From contig BRXU01000003.1 in NCBI GenBank assembly GCA_030267565.1, forward strand, positions 1,906,001 to 1,970,000: a stretch of 64,000 bases of DNA. The letters run 5' to 3'. The position numbers and the translations under genes were made by a program. Position 1 is the first letter of the stretch. Each line of letters begins with the position of its first letter. Shown here piece by piece: positions 11,145 to 32,490 of this stretch. The notes under the pieces are model-generated. The model saw only the letters and a program-made list of their open reading frames with translations. It had not been told where the DNA came from and did not search any database. The DNA comes from Pleodorina starrii. Its lineage: Eukaryota; Chlorophyta; Chlorophyceae; Chlamydomonadales; Volvocaceae.

Positions 11145-14100
11145 ATGTCCACCGATACGCCTACCGTCGAAGTAGACAAAGAAAGCTTAGCGCAAACGGA
11201 ACAAGAAGATAGGGCCAGTGCTCGAGCGACGAAGGCCACAGATGTGGTTAAAGGCGTAGCGGTCGCCTACGTTGGCCTGAAGCTGGGGATAGCAGCAATT
11301 AGGTTTATCGGTAAGCGCGGGGAGGACTCTAGCCCATGTGTACATTCTTTGACCTAGCAATTTGGTGACAGAGTGTTGATAGTGGCATCTTCATGTGAAA
11401 AATAGAAACTGTTCTGCTACCAACTGCCATGTAAGCGTATAGTACCAATCCAAAACGCCCGTCCAAGTTCGACATATCGCTCGACCCTCGGCTGTCCAGG
11501 TCGCAGGCTGCGCGGTAGGAAAGGCCCAAGTGCCGGCGCAGCTAAGCCTCAGCGGCAGCAGTCTGCATCCGCGGCAGCGCCTGTCAAGCAGCAGGTATGT
11601 GGGGTTTTTCGCCGGCTTTAAGGTGGGGTTTGTCCCCCCCTACTTGAAGAGCAGGCCGGCCTCCGAGTACATCGGAAACACTTCCGAATACATCAGTCTC
11701 TCCCCCACAGAGTGTATGTGTGTGTATGTTGGCCATGTCTTACCGCCTCGCAGTTCGCAGCCGCCGGCGAGGACTCTTGGGCCGTCGTCGATGCGCCTCC
11801 ACCCGCCGCGCCCGAGGGCTACAGGCCCATCGCCACAGCCGTACTGTCCTGCAGCCCCCAGGAACTGTACAGCATCTTATTTTCCAGCTCCGGAACCGAT
11901 CTGTACCTTAAACAGCACCGGGAGATCGGCAAGCAATGGGACCTGGTTGCGACTCCGTGGCGTCATGCGCCCGCCGCGGGCGGTGACAGGGCACCGGTGG
12001 GCGGTGCTGCGGCGGATGGCAGCCTGCTGGGTCCCCAGAGCGTCTTCGAGTATGTGGTGAGTTGGGGTACGGGCATGAAGCGAGTGGGGACGAGAAGCCA
12101 CGGAGGGATGTGGGAGGCGCAGGGGCGATGTGGGTGGGGATGTGCCTATTCGGGGGCCTGTGCAGGTCGAGGACGGGGGATGGTGGGATGTGTGATGTTG
12201 CCTGAGGGGCAGCACTCAGAGCCTAGCCGACCCGCGGGTTACGCATCCCCATTGATTGCCTTTGCTTCCTGGCCTCATCCACGCTGGCCGCCGCGATGCT
12301 TGCAGTTGGGCCAGCCCGGTTCCGGCGGATTCACCCGGCTTCTCACTTTCTGGAACCCCAAGAAGCCACCCAGCAGCAACGACACGCGGTGAGGCGCTGT
12401 TTGGGGGCTGCGTCGGGGGAGATACGGTAACCGGACAGAATGCGCACGCGGGAGGCCGTGTGGGTGGGTGGGGGGTGGCCAACGGGCGTCGCGCATGCGG
12501 GGGCCTCGGACCGGGGTCTGCAGAGACCAGCGCTTGCCTCCCCAACCGCCCCAACCGTGGACCCAACCGGCCCCGACCGCACAAACCGCGCCACGAATCG
12601 ACGTGCAGAGAGGCGGAAAGTGTGTGTATGCGTGAAGAAACGTTATTCCCAACCACCTTTCACCTACAATCGCTGTCCTTAGCCCTGCAGCACGCAAGCC
12701 CAACTCAAAACAATCCAGCGCAACCCAACCCGACCCATGCCAACCCAAACCCAACCCAAACCCAACCCAACCCATGCCAACCTCATCCCGCCCTGCCCAA
12801 TCCGTCGTCATCCGGTCCGCCACCCATTCCCCACTCTCCGCAGCTGCGTCCAGCGGCAACAGCTGTGCGCCTACCGCGGCGGCGTGCTTGTGTTTGCCAC
12901 AGCCATGAACATGCTGGACATACCCTTCAAGGATTGCTTCACCGTTAACTCGCTGTGGCGCGCGGAGCCGGGGCCGCAGCCGGGAACCACCGCCCTCACC
13001 GTCAACCTCAAGGTGAGGAGCTGAGAACTAGGCCCAGCGGCAGGGCGACACAGCGAGTGGGGCCTGGGCCGAGGCTGAACATCGAGACAGCGGCCTGGGT
13101 CTGTGCTCGAGTCCGTGTGACGAGCGTTTGGGAGCAACTGGGTGGGCCTCCTCCTTGCCACGCCGGCGCAGAGTGCCGCGCCTGCGGCCACGGCCGCTGG
13201 CGGTGGCGATACCAGGGCATCTATGAAGAGGGTCCGCCGTGTGACGCATAACCCGTCCTTCCTCCATCCCTAGGAGCCGCGCTTGCCGCAATGCGCGCGG
13301 CCTGACGTTGTCTGCCGCTGCCTGACAACGGCCAGGCGTGCAAACACTCCGCCCGCAACCGCATCCGGCGTTCCGGGAGCGGCGACCCTCCCGGCGCGCT
13401 TTCCTGCCTGCGTGCCGGCCTGCCGACCTGCTCGTTCTCTTCCTGCCATTCCGGCGGCCATCCCGCCACCTTCGCGCCCCTGCCGCCCGCAGGTGAATTT
13501 CATCAAGCGCGCCATGGGCGTTGGCGGCATCATCTCCGCCACCACCTTCCGCGACTCCACCGCCTTCCACACCGCCTTCCTCGCAAGCGTGGAAGCGGCG
13601 ATCATCGGACTGCGGCAGCGGACGGGCGCGCCGCTGCCGGCGCCGCTGCCCGCAGGCGTCAACCCCGCCGGCGCCGGCGTCGGTTCCCAGGGTGCGTGCG
13701 CGTGACACTTACCTGGTGGCACCGAACCGAACCATACCGCGCCTTGCTGTGTTCAGTCCTCCGCTTGCGCTCCGGGACTTCCTCCGCGTGTGAAGCCGTC
13801 TGTCCAACACATCACACGCACCGTCTAGCACAAAGGGCGAAAGCAAAGGAGCTCCTCTGCCCTTTCACGCGCCTCAGCTGCGCTCAGACACAACTCCTCA
13901 GTCCTCTCTGCTAGCCCCGCGAGGCGCGACCCATGTCCGCCCCACCCCTGCTCGCTCCGTCCGCCCGGGCCGCCGCTCGGTTTACTGCGCTGCGGTTCTC
14001 TTCCCTTTTCTACCCTCAGTCCCTCTCAGTCCCTCCATCCGGTGGATCATAGGCTAGTCTGTGATGATCTATGAGGCAACCCACCCTTACCGGTACTTCC

Positions 14101-14951
14101 CCTCATCTTTCTTACCACCCTATCCCTTGCCCTCATGTCACCGCCCCAGCAGGCCCACGGCTGCCCCGCAGCGCCTCCCGGCGCCAGCCACCGCCCGTGT
14201 CGCCCTTCGCGGCCGTCGCGGGTGCGGCGCTTCCTGCAGGCGCGCAACAGCAGCAATCGCTACCCGCCTGGAAGCAGGTGCGTTTGGGGGGATGGAAGGC
14301 TGAGCGAGGTGAAGAGAAACACAGTTGAAGTGAAGTGAAGTGACCAAGGGCCATCCAGCTGGAACCTTTGCGGTAGCAGGGTTGGAACCTTTGCGGAGTG
14401 TGTTGGGGTGCGTCCCAGCTTGGCGATAGCGGGCTTCCGGGGCCTACCTTCGGATGGGTTTTGCTTAGACCGGTAGCGCCTTCCGGGGCCTACCTTTGGA
14501 TGGGTTGCTTAGACCGGTAGCACTGGCCAGGGCCGCTCCCCTCAGTTCCATGCCTAGCCGGTGAAGCCGCACCACGCCGTCCCCTCCGCACGGGCGGGAT
14601 CTTGCAGCCGCACTGCGGCGACATTCCCCGCTGTCGCTCACTGCTGCCACTGCTGCTGTCGACCGCTGCTTGCACGCACAGTTTCGCGCACTGGTGGTGT
14701 TTGCGGTGTTGGCCTTCACGCTACTACACCAACTGCATCTCGGACGTGAGCTGGCGGCCATACGGGGAGACGCGGCGACGGCGGTGGGCGCAGGCACCGC
14801 TGGGGCGCAGCCCGGCGGAAGCGTCGGCGGGCTGGCGGCCGGGCTGCTGGCGTCGGCGCTGGGGCCACTGGTGAGCGCTGCGGGCAGCGCGCACTGGGTG
14901 CTGCAGGGGCTGGCGGACCGGGTGGCAGGGAGGGCCCCGATGCCGCAGTGA
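11145..14951 (+). CDS. VASt-domain lipid/sterol-transfer-type membrane protein
   Basis: Eight exons: 11145-11310, 11542-11594, 11754-12056, 12306-12388, 12844-13012, 13493-13691, 14153-14277 and 14682-14951. Every junction has GT-AG ends and matching phase, giving 1,368 nt (455 residues plus stop). Residues ~85-310 read as a VASt (StAR-related lipid-transfer-like) domain. The signs are an LSCSPQELYSILFS start, a tract of type RLLTFWNPKKP, the hallmark DIPFKDCFTVNSLW segment, and VNFIKRAMGVGGII before the last helix. VASt proteins of plants, fungi and animals move or sense sterols at ER-plasma membrane contacts. Residues ~368-387 (FRALVVFAVLAFTLLHQLHL) form a transmembrane segment, fitting an ER-anchored protein. 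Unlike many relatives there is no GRAM domain. The first 55 residues are short and acidic, with a hydrophobic stretch at their end. The middle linker is Pro/Ala/Gln-rich. Confidence 0.85.
14431..14520. repeat. Tandem ~45-bp repeat, two copies, in VASt gene intron 7
   Basis: Copies at 14431-14477 and 14478-14520 share CTTCCGGGGCCTACCTT, GGATGGGTT and TTAGACCGGTAG. A shorter tandem (TTGGAACCTTTGCGG) lies just upstream at about 14,358-14,398. Confidence 0.85.
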
Positions 14952-17900
14952 CGTGGTTGTGTCGGACCGACCGGGCGGTGGGGACGGGCCAGGTGCCATC
15001 GCTGGACGGGACCGGTAGCACTACTGGGTTACCTGGGGAGAAGTAACTCCCCCCCCCCCCGAAAACCCAGTAGTGCTACAGATGCATCCATTGCAATGAG
15101 GAGGTGCTAGTCAGCGGCAGCGGTTGGGTGTCTTCGCAGGGCATTGGGAGGGGTATAGGTGCCAGGTGCGCTTTGGCAGCAGGAGGCGGCGCGCGGCGGC
15201 TGTGCCACCGGGGTCGGATGGGTCTTGCATGGAGCGGCGGCCGGCACGACTGGGGAGGGGAGCGCACGCGGCGCGGCGCGCCCGGAGCCGTGGTGTGGTG
15301 TGGTGTCGTATGTGCGGATAGGCGGATAGGTCTGATGCCCGCCAAGCTAGAGCGACAGGGAACGAGGCGGAAGTCAGGGCGGGAGCTGGGTCATGGGCAT
15401 CGGATCAGTCAAAGCGAAGGAGTGGGCGAGCAAGCGAGCGAGCGCAAACTTGGCTGTTTCTTTGTTGGTGCATGCCGGGATAGCTGTGTGGTTTGGTTAG
15501 TTCAGGGGGACGTGGACTTGGCTTGGGGCATGGGGCGTTACAAAGGGCAAATCTGGGAAGTGGCAGGATGCTGATTCGGCTCGTGCGTGCTTCTTGCTCG
15601 TTGGGCTCATATCAGGGGTGGGGGCGCAGGCGCAGGGCTGGGGTGTTGTATCCCGCGCATGGCAGCATACTGGGGGATTGAGCCCCTGAAACTAACGGGG
15701 TTTGGCGGGCCGTGGCAGCGAGCGTTTGATGCAGGCCCTTTTGGAGGTCGGCACGGTGGCAGCTGTGCCGGTACGGAGAATACGACGAGATAGGAAATGC
15801 CGGACTCTTCCCAGCATTGGACATTTTCATTGCCGGTGTTGACCCCTTCAGGAGATAGAGGCTCGAGAAGCATCCTGGGTGTGAAGGTACCGTAGTGCCA
15901 TCTGTGATATATCGGTGGTGGTAGTGAACGTGGCGCCGTACAGTACGGGCTTTCATCTTTCAGGTTCGGTCCCTTTCCATGCAAGGGGTATGCGTGTCGA
16001 CGTATGGGTGGTGTGCGCGATATGAAGTGAAGTGAGCGGGTTGCTTTTGCAAGGGCTAATGGGGGCTGCGTTTGCGCCGCTGCGCGTAATCGCTTGTGTG
16101 ATGGCAACACGTCCCGAGCTGCTGCTCCACCCCTTGTACCGGTATCCTTCGGGTTTGGTAGACTTGATGACACGCAATGTAGCTATGTAGGGTGTAGGCT
16201 TTCTGCTCTTCAGGCCTTCAGTTATACGTATGGGCGTATGCGTGCACGGAACAGCAACGTTTTGTCGGCGGCGCGTCAAGTGCTCCGGCTCCGGCTTTTG
16301 GCCTCCCTGGGCACCTCCGGTCGGGGGCCCTGCTTACCAGCTACGGTGCTGTTACCACGTGTGTGTGTGTGTGGTCCTGAGGCTCCCAAGCTACCGTAGG
16401 TGGACCGCTGTGCATACGTACATACCGCACATACACAGGTGTGTGCCGGCAATCCATCCGCTGCCTCCACTGTTGACCGATTCATTCGCCCAGCGATTGC
16501 AAAATGAGCTTTCATGCTTTCGGACAGCGAACTGCAGCGCAGCGTGTAGGACATGTGGTCGCCGTGCTGGCTGCGTTCAGTGCGACGGAGCGGAGATGGG
16601 CTGTCGTTCCATGGCGGCATCGGCTCATCTGTCGGCGCCCGGGGGATGTCGGCTGTCGGGCCCTGGGCGCCTGGTGGCAGGGGCGGCCACGCGTGGGTCC
16701 GGAGGAGCAAACGCCGCCGTCCGGAGAGCGGTTTCCGCATTCTGGGGCCGGCTTCATCATGTATGGTTTTGCTGCGTTGGGGGCGCCCCTCCACGGTTGA
16801 GATACTGTAACGCGACGCTTATACGGTAGCACCGTACAGATGTCGTGCAATCGGCTAGGATAGAGCCTACCAAAGGCGTCGCACGGTGGGTACGCGCAAA
16901 CCCGTTAGCAGCAGTATTTGTGGGCTCCAGGCCCCCGCCCTCCCGGAGGGGTAGGTAGAGCCGGCGGGCATCCGGCCTGCTGGCACTGCCGAAAGACTCT
17001 TAGGGCACGCGAGGTCTCCATCCACCCGGACCCGACAACACAAACTAATACCCGCCGCCCAGGAACGCGCGAGCCTCACGGGGGGGACAGACCGTGAGCC
17101 GCAGCCACGCACAGGGGACCTGGACTCTCTTCAGGCTCCGTCCTCATACTGCTGCAAATTAACTACGCATTAACTACTGTTGCAAATTAACGGCGCACTG
17201 CTATGCCCGTTCGCTGGCCTGACACTTCATGGCCCGTGCGCGGTTGCACGTACAAGCGTCGCAATTCTCAATGCTTACATGCGAGGCGAGCTCAAACAAT
17301 CGATGCCTGCACAGCAGCACGCAAACATTCTGCAAAAACTTTAGCCCCTGATACCCCAAGGCCACGGGCCCCATGCGAGCAGTTACGGTACATCGCGCTC
17401 AGCGCCGCACCGGAATTCGAAATGACCGAGCGAAGCCATGGAGGCAGGGACGTGCATCGATATCTATCACGTGATCATCACCTGATGGGGGCCACACACA
17501 CACACACACACGCGGTGGGCAATCGAGCGAAAAGCAGACGCATCCACCTGCCACAGAAAACACGTTCCGTTATGAGCCGCCGCAGATGAAAGGGCCCCAT
17601 AAGCACCGTGCCGTACGACGTCGCCCGGGAGGGTGGGCGGACGGCGGGAGGGTGGGCGGGCGGGCGGGCGGGCGGGAGGGAGATCCCCCAAGGGCCTACC
17701 TGGCCTGCCCGCGATTGGCCCCTGGATCCATTACAGCTGTGGAGCCGTGGGCTCTTTTGCCGACAGCCTTCCTGCAACGAGCAGTGTTGAGGCATCAACG
17801 TCGCGGGGTTTGGTCGTTGGCTGGGGAAGGGTCGGGGTGGATGGAGTACAGAGGCGGGGTTTGGGGAGAAATGGGGGGCGGGCGGGCGGGCGGAAGAGAG

Positions 17901-18990
17901 GGAGGGCGAGAGGGAAGGTGGGAGGGCGAGAGGGAATGAGGGAGGGCGGAAGGCGGCAGGGAGCGAGGGAGTGAGGGGCGGCTAGCTGGCAGCTTGGCAC
18001 CGTCCGTACACGCCATGCAAGCAATCACACCGCGCACAGTACCGCACGGGAAATATACGACCAAGCGAAGATGCCTGCGTGTCAGATTAAGGGCCCGTCA
18101 TGTCGGCAGTGTCTACGAAACGGCACCCATACAAAAGGCTCTTAAGCCTACTTGAGCCGGATGTGTTGGGGCAAGATGGCATGTATGGGCATCCGCAGCA
18201 ACCGCGCGCCCGTTTGTAGAAGGTACAACCTTGTGGCACTCAAACATCATTCTGGTCAAGAAAAAACGATAAATGTGATGCGTTTCCAGGACACCCAGGG
18301 GCTGGGGAGGTTTCACCTCTACCATCAGCGCCTCCACCCACGGTGCCTCCAACACCATCAATGGCAAAGAAACACCAAATTGCGTGCTCATATGCTCATA
18401 TTCCTTTTCTCTGCTGGTGAGCGAGGTGCCACAGCCTCGGCGCAGCCGAACCTTGCTCATGCCTGAAGCCGCCCATCCTTCAAAAGATGGGGTTATAACT
18501 TTGGCTGTGAAGCCATGTCACCAACATCGTCATATGGAGCTAAGAAATGATGACTTGAGCTAAGAATTGATGACTTGAAGCATAGGAAGGGCGGAAAGGA
18601 CGGTAGCACGGTACAGCAGGCGGCCTTACTACTTACAAGCACGCGTACTTGAGCAAAGTAAAAGCGATTTTAGAAATAATATGGTAATGTTGTGAACCGT
18701 TAGCATTGGCATGGGTAATCGTTCGAGGCGGTTGCAAGCAAGGCAGTTGGGTGTACTACCAGCAGAAGCTGCTTTACATTGGTACGTCTGGCGAAAATGA
18801 AGATGCTTCGCCCTCAGTTGCAGAATGTGCAGTAAATGAAGAATAAATTAAGGGTTCTGGTAAAATGAAGGAAGGCCGGTTCCCAGAGTGGTGCACATGC
18901 CCTGGAACACCCTGCCGCATCCCCGAACTTAAATAAAAAAATGATGCCCGTATGCACATTATGGACTCGATCAGAAAGGCGAATTGACAG
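14952..18990. other. Intergenic ~4 kb, no gene recognised
   Basis: Apart from the hairpin, it holds a (CA)n run at about 17,494-17,511, a GGGCGGGCGGGCGG tract at about 17,652-17,680 and GGGA/GGGC-rich sequence at about 17,870-17,960. A 116-codon minus-strand frame (18460-18113) has a plausible composition but no recognised motif, start context or splice partner. Confidence 0.4.
15015..15079. repeat. Perfect 16-bp inverted repeat just after VASt gene
   Basis: The arm at 15015-15030 (GTAGCACTACTGGGTT) is the exact reverse complement of 15064-15079. The 33-base loop contains a poly-C run. It lies about 65 bp after the stop codon, so it would form a hairpin in the 3' UTR, or it could be the remnant of a very small inverted-repeat element. 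Confidence 0.85.
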
Positions 18991-19004
18991 GGGCATCGGC
19001 CCCA

Positions 19005-19240
19005 AACTAACAGCAGGCCAGTCCAACAAGTGCGACATACAGCAGTTGATTGCTGGGCCCCTAGGCCACTCGAATGCACGTTTGCGTTGCTTGATATAAC
19101 ACGACATGCCACCAAGACCAAACGATTTATATAGGCCCGCCCGGCATGCAGCAGGAAGAAGCAACAGCAGTACAAGTGAGATAAAGCGCAGGACAGCTTC
19201 CGCATGCGTTACCATTAGTCACGTTTTCGGCAGGGCCGCT
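19005..19240 (-). repeat. Upstream repeat family, copy 1 (inverted)
   Basis: The reverse complement matches the plus-strand block at about 19,405-19,670 and the block at about 44,745-45,010. Shared stretches include ACGTGACTAAT, CGCTTTAT...CTTGTACTGCTG, CATGCCGGGC, CCTATATAAAT and GGCC...CTGTTAGTTTGGGG. It faces away from the plus-strand copy, so the two form a divergent inverted pair with ~165 bp between them. The TATAAAT-like box suggests promoter content. A transposon-derived repeat is the alternative. Confidence 0.7.
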
Positions 19241-19404
19241 TCATGCATGAGGAGTATTGTGAGTGATGGCACATCGTAGCGCAAGCCGTAATATAAAAAT
19301 GAATGCTAATGTTGGTTTGAATAGAAGGCTTGACCATGTTTATTGTTAAATGAGGAGAAACGCATCGCGTGTACATTCTTATGTGACAGTCGTGACGCCC
19401 CGCG

Positions 19405-19690
19405 TCACTAAAAGTAAGAGGTGGCCCCGCCCAAAGCGTGACTAATATCTGGCGTGCGGGAGCTCTCCTACGCTTTATTCTACTTGTACTGCTGCTGGTT
19501 CCTCCTGCTGCTGCGTGCTGGGCCCATAGAAATCGCTCGGTCCTGGTGGCATACATAATTGCCCTAGCAACCCAAACGTTTAGCCGCACGTGTGGCCCAG
19601 CAACTAACTGTCGCACTTTTTGGGCTGTTAGTTTGGGGTCACCGCCGGCAGTCGGACGCAGGCAGAACGTGCGCAGCGTTATAGGTGCTA
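19405..19690 (+). promoter_or_regulatory. Upstream repeat family, copy 2 (5' of lectin gene 1)
   Basis: This is the copy of the three-member repeat that precedes lectin gene 1. Homology to the region before lectin gene 3 continues downstream (GCAGGTGAGTAA near 19,746 and 45,093) and through 20,095 into exon 1. Conserved position upstream of two paralogues supports a 5' regulatory or 5' UTR role. The GCAG|GTGAGTAA could be a shared splice donor of a non-coding first exon. Confidence 0.55.
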
Positions 19691-20241
19691 ATTAAAAACG
19701 TTTGTCTAGCAAGCTTGGCGCCGCCCCGGTGCGTTCTTCATTTCGCAGGTGAGTAAGTGCCGCCGCGCGGTGACGATGCGGCTTCAACCTTACTTAACCT
19801 AAGTCAACTCACGCCGCTGTCCTCAATTCGTTTACTCGCCATTATTACATTGCAGATCTTTTGATAATAACGTTAATGCGGTACGTAATGCATTTGGATG
19901 CAAATCGCTGTGCGTGTCGTCGCTGCGAAGTAAGGCTGCAATTTGTTCGTTTTGCATTATATTGCAGCGTGAATAGCAGTACGTATTACACCTCATATCA
20001 ATAGTATCCCGTCGCACTTGCGGGTTCTCCGCCCGTGTGTGGCCTGTCATCACAGAAACGTTTTCACCAGTCATCACATTTGGTTTGTTGCTTTATGGCC
20101 CCACCTGCACTGCTGAAGGCGATATCGTAGGGGCTCATCAGCAAGCCCTCACTCGTGAACACTAAGCAGCGGCCTTCGTTTCCTTTTGCTTGCCTGTATG
20201 ACCCAACGCGCATCAGGGCCGCGCGAAGCTCCGGGTTCCCA

Positions 20242-30331
<10,090 letters not shown>

Positions 30332-32074
30332 GTGCGTGCACACCTTCGCGCGGGTCGCAAATAAACTCGTGTTCATGCATCGATCGCCGACTTTCGAAGC
30401 AAGGCATGCCAAGCATGTGCGTGCACCGCTGGCTCCATTGCATGCATGCATGTATGTATGCTTGGACGGACAGCGCGCAGATAGATAGGCCGGATATTTC
30501 ATCGCATCGTACATACATGCATGCATGCAACACACTTACCTACCGCGCGCCGTATGGTAAACTTCCTGTTGCCGTACATTCAACCTTTCTTCCTCGCTCT
30601 CTAGCATTGCAATCACTCCTTCATTCGTTGTTCTTGATACATTTTGGTGCATGTACGCGTGTATCTGCGTGTCCATTTGCCCCCGCGCCTACCTGCAGCC
30701 TGATGATCGAGCAACCAAGAGTTCAGGGCAGGCACGCATCCATGTGCGTGTGTGCTTCGTTCAATCGTGCACATCGATCGATCGGCTACTTGTTGATGTC
30801 AATTTGCGCGTTTCTACCCGGCCAATATATATTAGGTTATACAATTTGTAAGGGAAAGGCATCTCGCTTGGTGCCACGGGGGGGGGGAATCAACGCAGCA
30901 TGGCAGATGGCGAAGCACGCAGTAAAGCGGGCCCCTGATTTAAGCTAGTTTTCGTATTTTCTCGTCGCCGGGAGGTCTGTGAGCAACAATAGGCGCATGG
31001 GATTATCACCACAGCACGCAGCGGTCTGCTTCGGAATCATTACGCATACGTAGAGTTCTGGTATTGAGAGGAACGTAACGCCTGAGCGAGGCAGGGTACC
31101 CCACGGGGGGTTCGTTGCTTGGATTGACGGATTTTTGCCGGAAGTGTAGTATGTCAGCGAGCGAGCGAGGGTAGCGCTTATTGGGCTATCTGATAATTAA
31201 GACGTCAAAATTATTCATAGGTTTTTGTAGTACGTGATAAGCAAGCTCTCGGTGCCCGCCGGGGGGTTTGCGTTTCTGTCCATCCGTGGGATCTATCGTC
31301 GGTCGTTCGTTGCTGTCCTACCGTCGTTCGGATGGATTCGTTGACGTAGTATACGTAGCCACCGACCACCGGCTGGACGGACGGAGTTGGCTTCAGTGGT
31401 ACTATCTTGTAATTTACATACAGGAGAAATATATATTTGCAAAAATCGAATGGCTTTCTTTTAATGAATCGTTCGATCGCCTGCCAGTAGAATGTTTGGG
31501 GAAACGAAACGAACCCCACCAGTTTTGTTCCCCTCCGTACGTCAAAGTCGCAAACCTTTCAGCGGTACGTAGGTGTGCGTGCAGACAGACGTCCGCACGC
31601 AGCAAGTAAGTAGGAACTCGCTCCGGAGGTTGACTAGCTCGCTCCGGCGGAGCGCGGTCTGGCTGCTGTCTTCAATCCGATCGTGGACATCTATCTGTGC
31701 TGTGTGGCGAGCTTGTGCAAAGGTTGGCTTGGCGCTGGGGAGCATGAATATAGTCTGAATGGGCTGGGTATGAAAATGTTTTTCACGTTCGAAGCAAGGG
31801 CAAGCTGTTCTGCGCATGTTAATCTTATGAAGGCAAATTGTTCGATCGATTCGCCTGCCAAAACAACATTTGAAGGCCGCTCCGCCAAATTGTTCCGTCC
31901 GGGACCGGACATATATACAAGACCCCACACCGCCGAAGATAACAGCACGGGCTGGCTGGCTTCAGCGGAGGATTGACGTGACCCGCATACGCCCGGTTAG
32001 CTGAACAAACTTAGTCGTTGGGGTGGTTGAATTAAAATCTAACAAGGGGTATCGGCTTCGTTCATCGAAGCCGG
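30332..32074. other. Region 3' of lectin gene 1, no exon recognised
   Basis: 30,332-30,870 is homologous to 40,429-40,800 downstream of lectin gene 2 (shared ATTTGCCCCC, GAGTTCAGGGCA and a CATGCATGCATG run), so the duplication unit extends past the last identified exon. The C-terminal exon of lectin gene 1 may lie here but could not be placed. From 30,900 to 32,074 nothing convincing is seen. Confidence 0.4.
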
Positions 32075-32404
32075 ACAAGGGGTCGGTCGTCGGTGTCGGC
32101 TTCCTTGCTTGAAGCCGGAAAAAGGGCGGGGCGGGCCCCGTTCAATCCGTACGGGTGCGTGAAGTTGAGTGTTCGGGACATGTGCCAAACAGCTGGATGC
32201 CCGCTGCCTAAACGAGAGCGCCTACGTACGTATGGGGCTCTGACAACGTGGTTTCGGGCAGTTTCACCGCGAGAGGTTCGAGATGCAATCGAAACGATTC
32301 AGCTGCGTGGTGGGGCTTCGGCCCTGCCCGGCGAGTGGTCTCTGTGAACAAAGTGGCCGTCTGTATGTCACGTTGAGATGTAGCCGAAAGGCGGCGCGGA
32401 ATGT
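32075..32404 (+). repeat. Left arm of ~300-bp inverted repeat
   Basis: The plus-strand sequence from about 32,075 (CAAGGGGT...GGTGTCGGCTTCC) to the AATGTATGT near 32,404 matches the reverse complement of about 35,567-35,270 with scattered differences and small indels. Markers are GGGCCCCGTTCAATCCGTACGGG, CTAAACGAGAGCGCCT and CCCTGCCCGGCGAGTG in both arms. The arms face each other across ~2.9 kb that includes the first two exons of lectin gene 2. They may be terminal repeats of one element or two separate insertions. Confidence 0.75.
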
Positions 32405-32490
32405 ATGTAGACAACTGGAACGAGCTGCTCAATGCATTCCGACACCGCCAAGAGGCGGCAGCCTACCTGACACGGCCCCCGGGCGCACTG
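32405..32490 (+). mobile_element. Short fragment of the Dualen-like element
   Basis: The plus frame reads DNWNELLNAFRHRQEAA, matching DNWTELRNAFRHRRAME of the large retroelement ORF (23,622-23,680) with about 80% DNA identity by eye. It directly abuts the left inverted-repeat arm, suggesting the arm belongs to, or was inserted with, a relative of this element. The following 500 bp (to ~33,000) is Arg/Pro-rich in translation and may be further element sequence, but no motif identifies it. Confidence 0.55.

Noticed and set aside
18113..18460. 116-codon minus-strand frame
   Set aside because: The composition is plausible, but there is no recognisable domain, no splice partners and no paralogue in the window.
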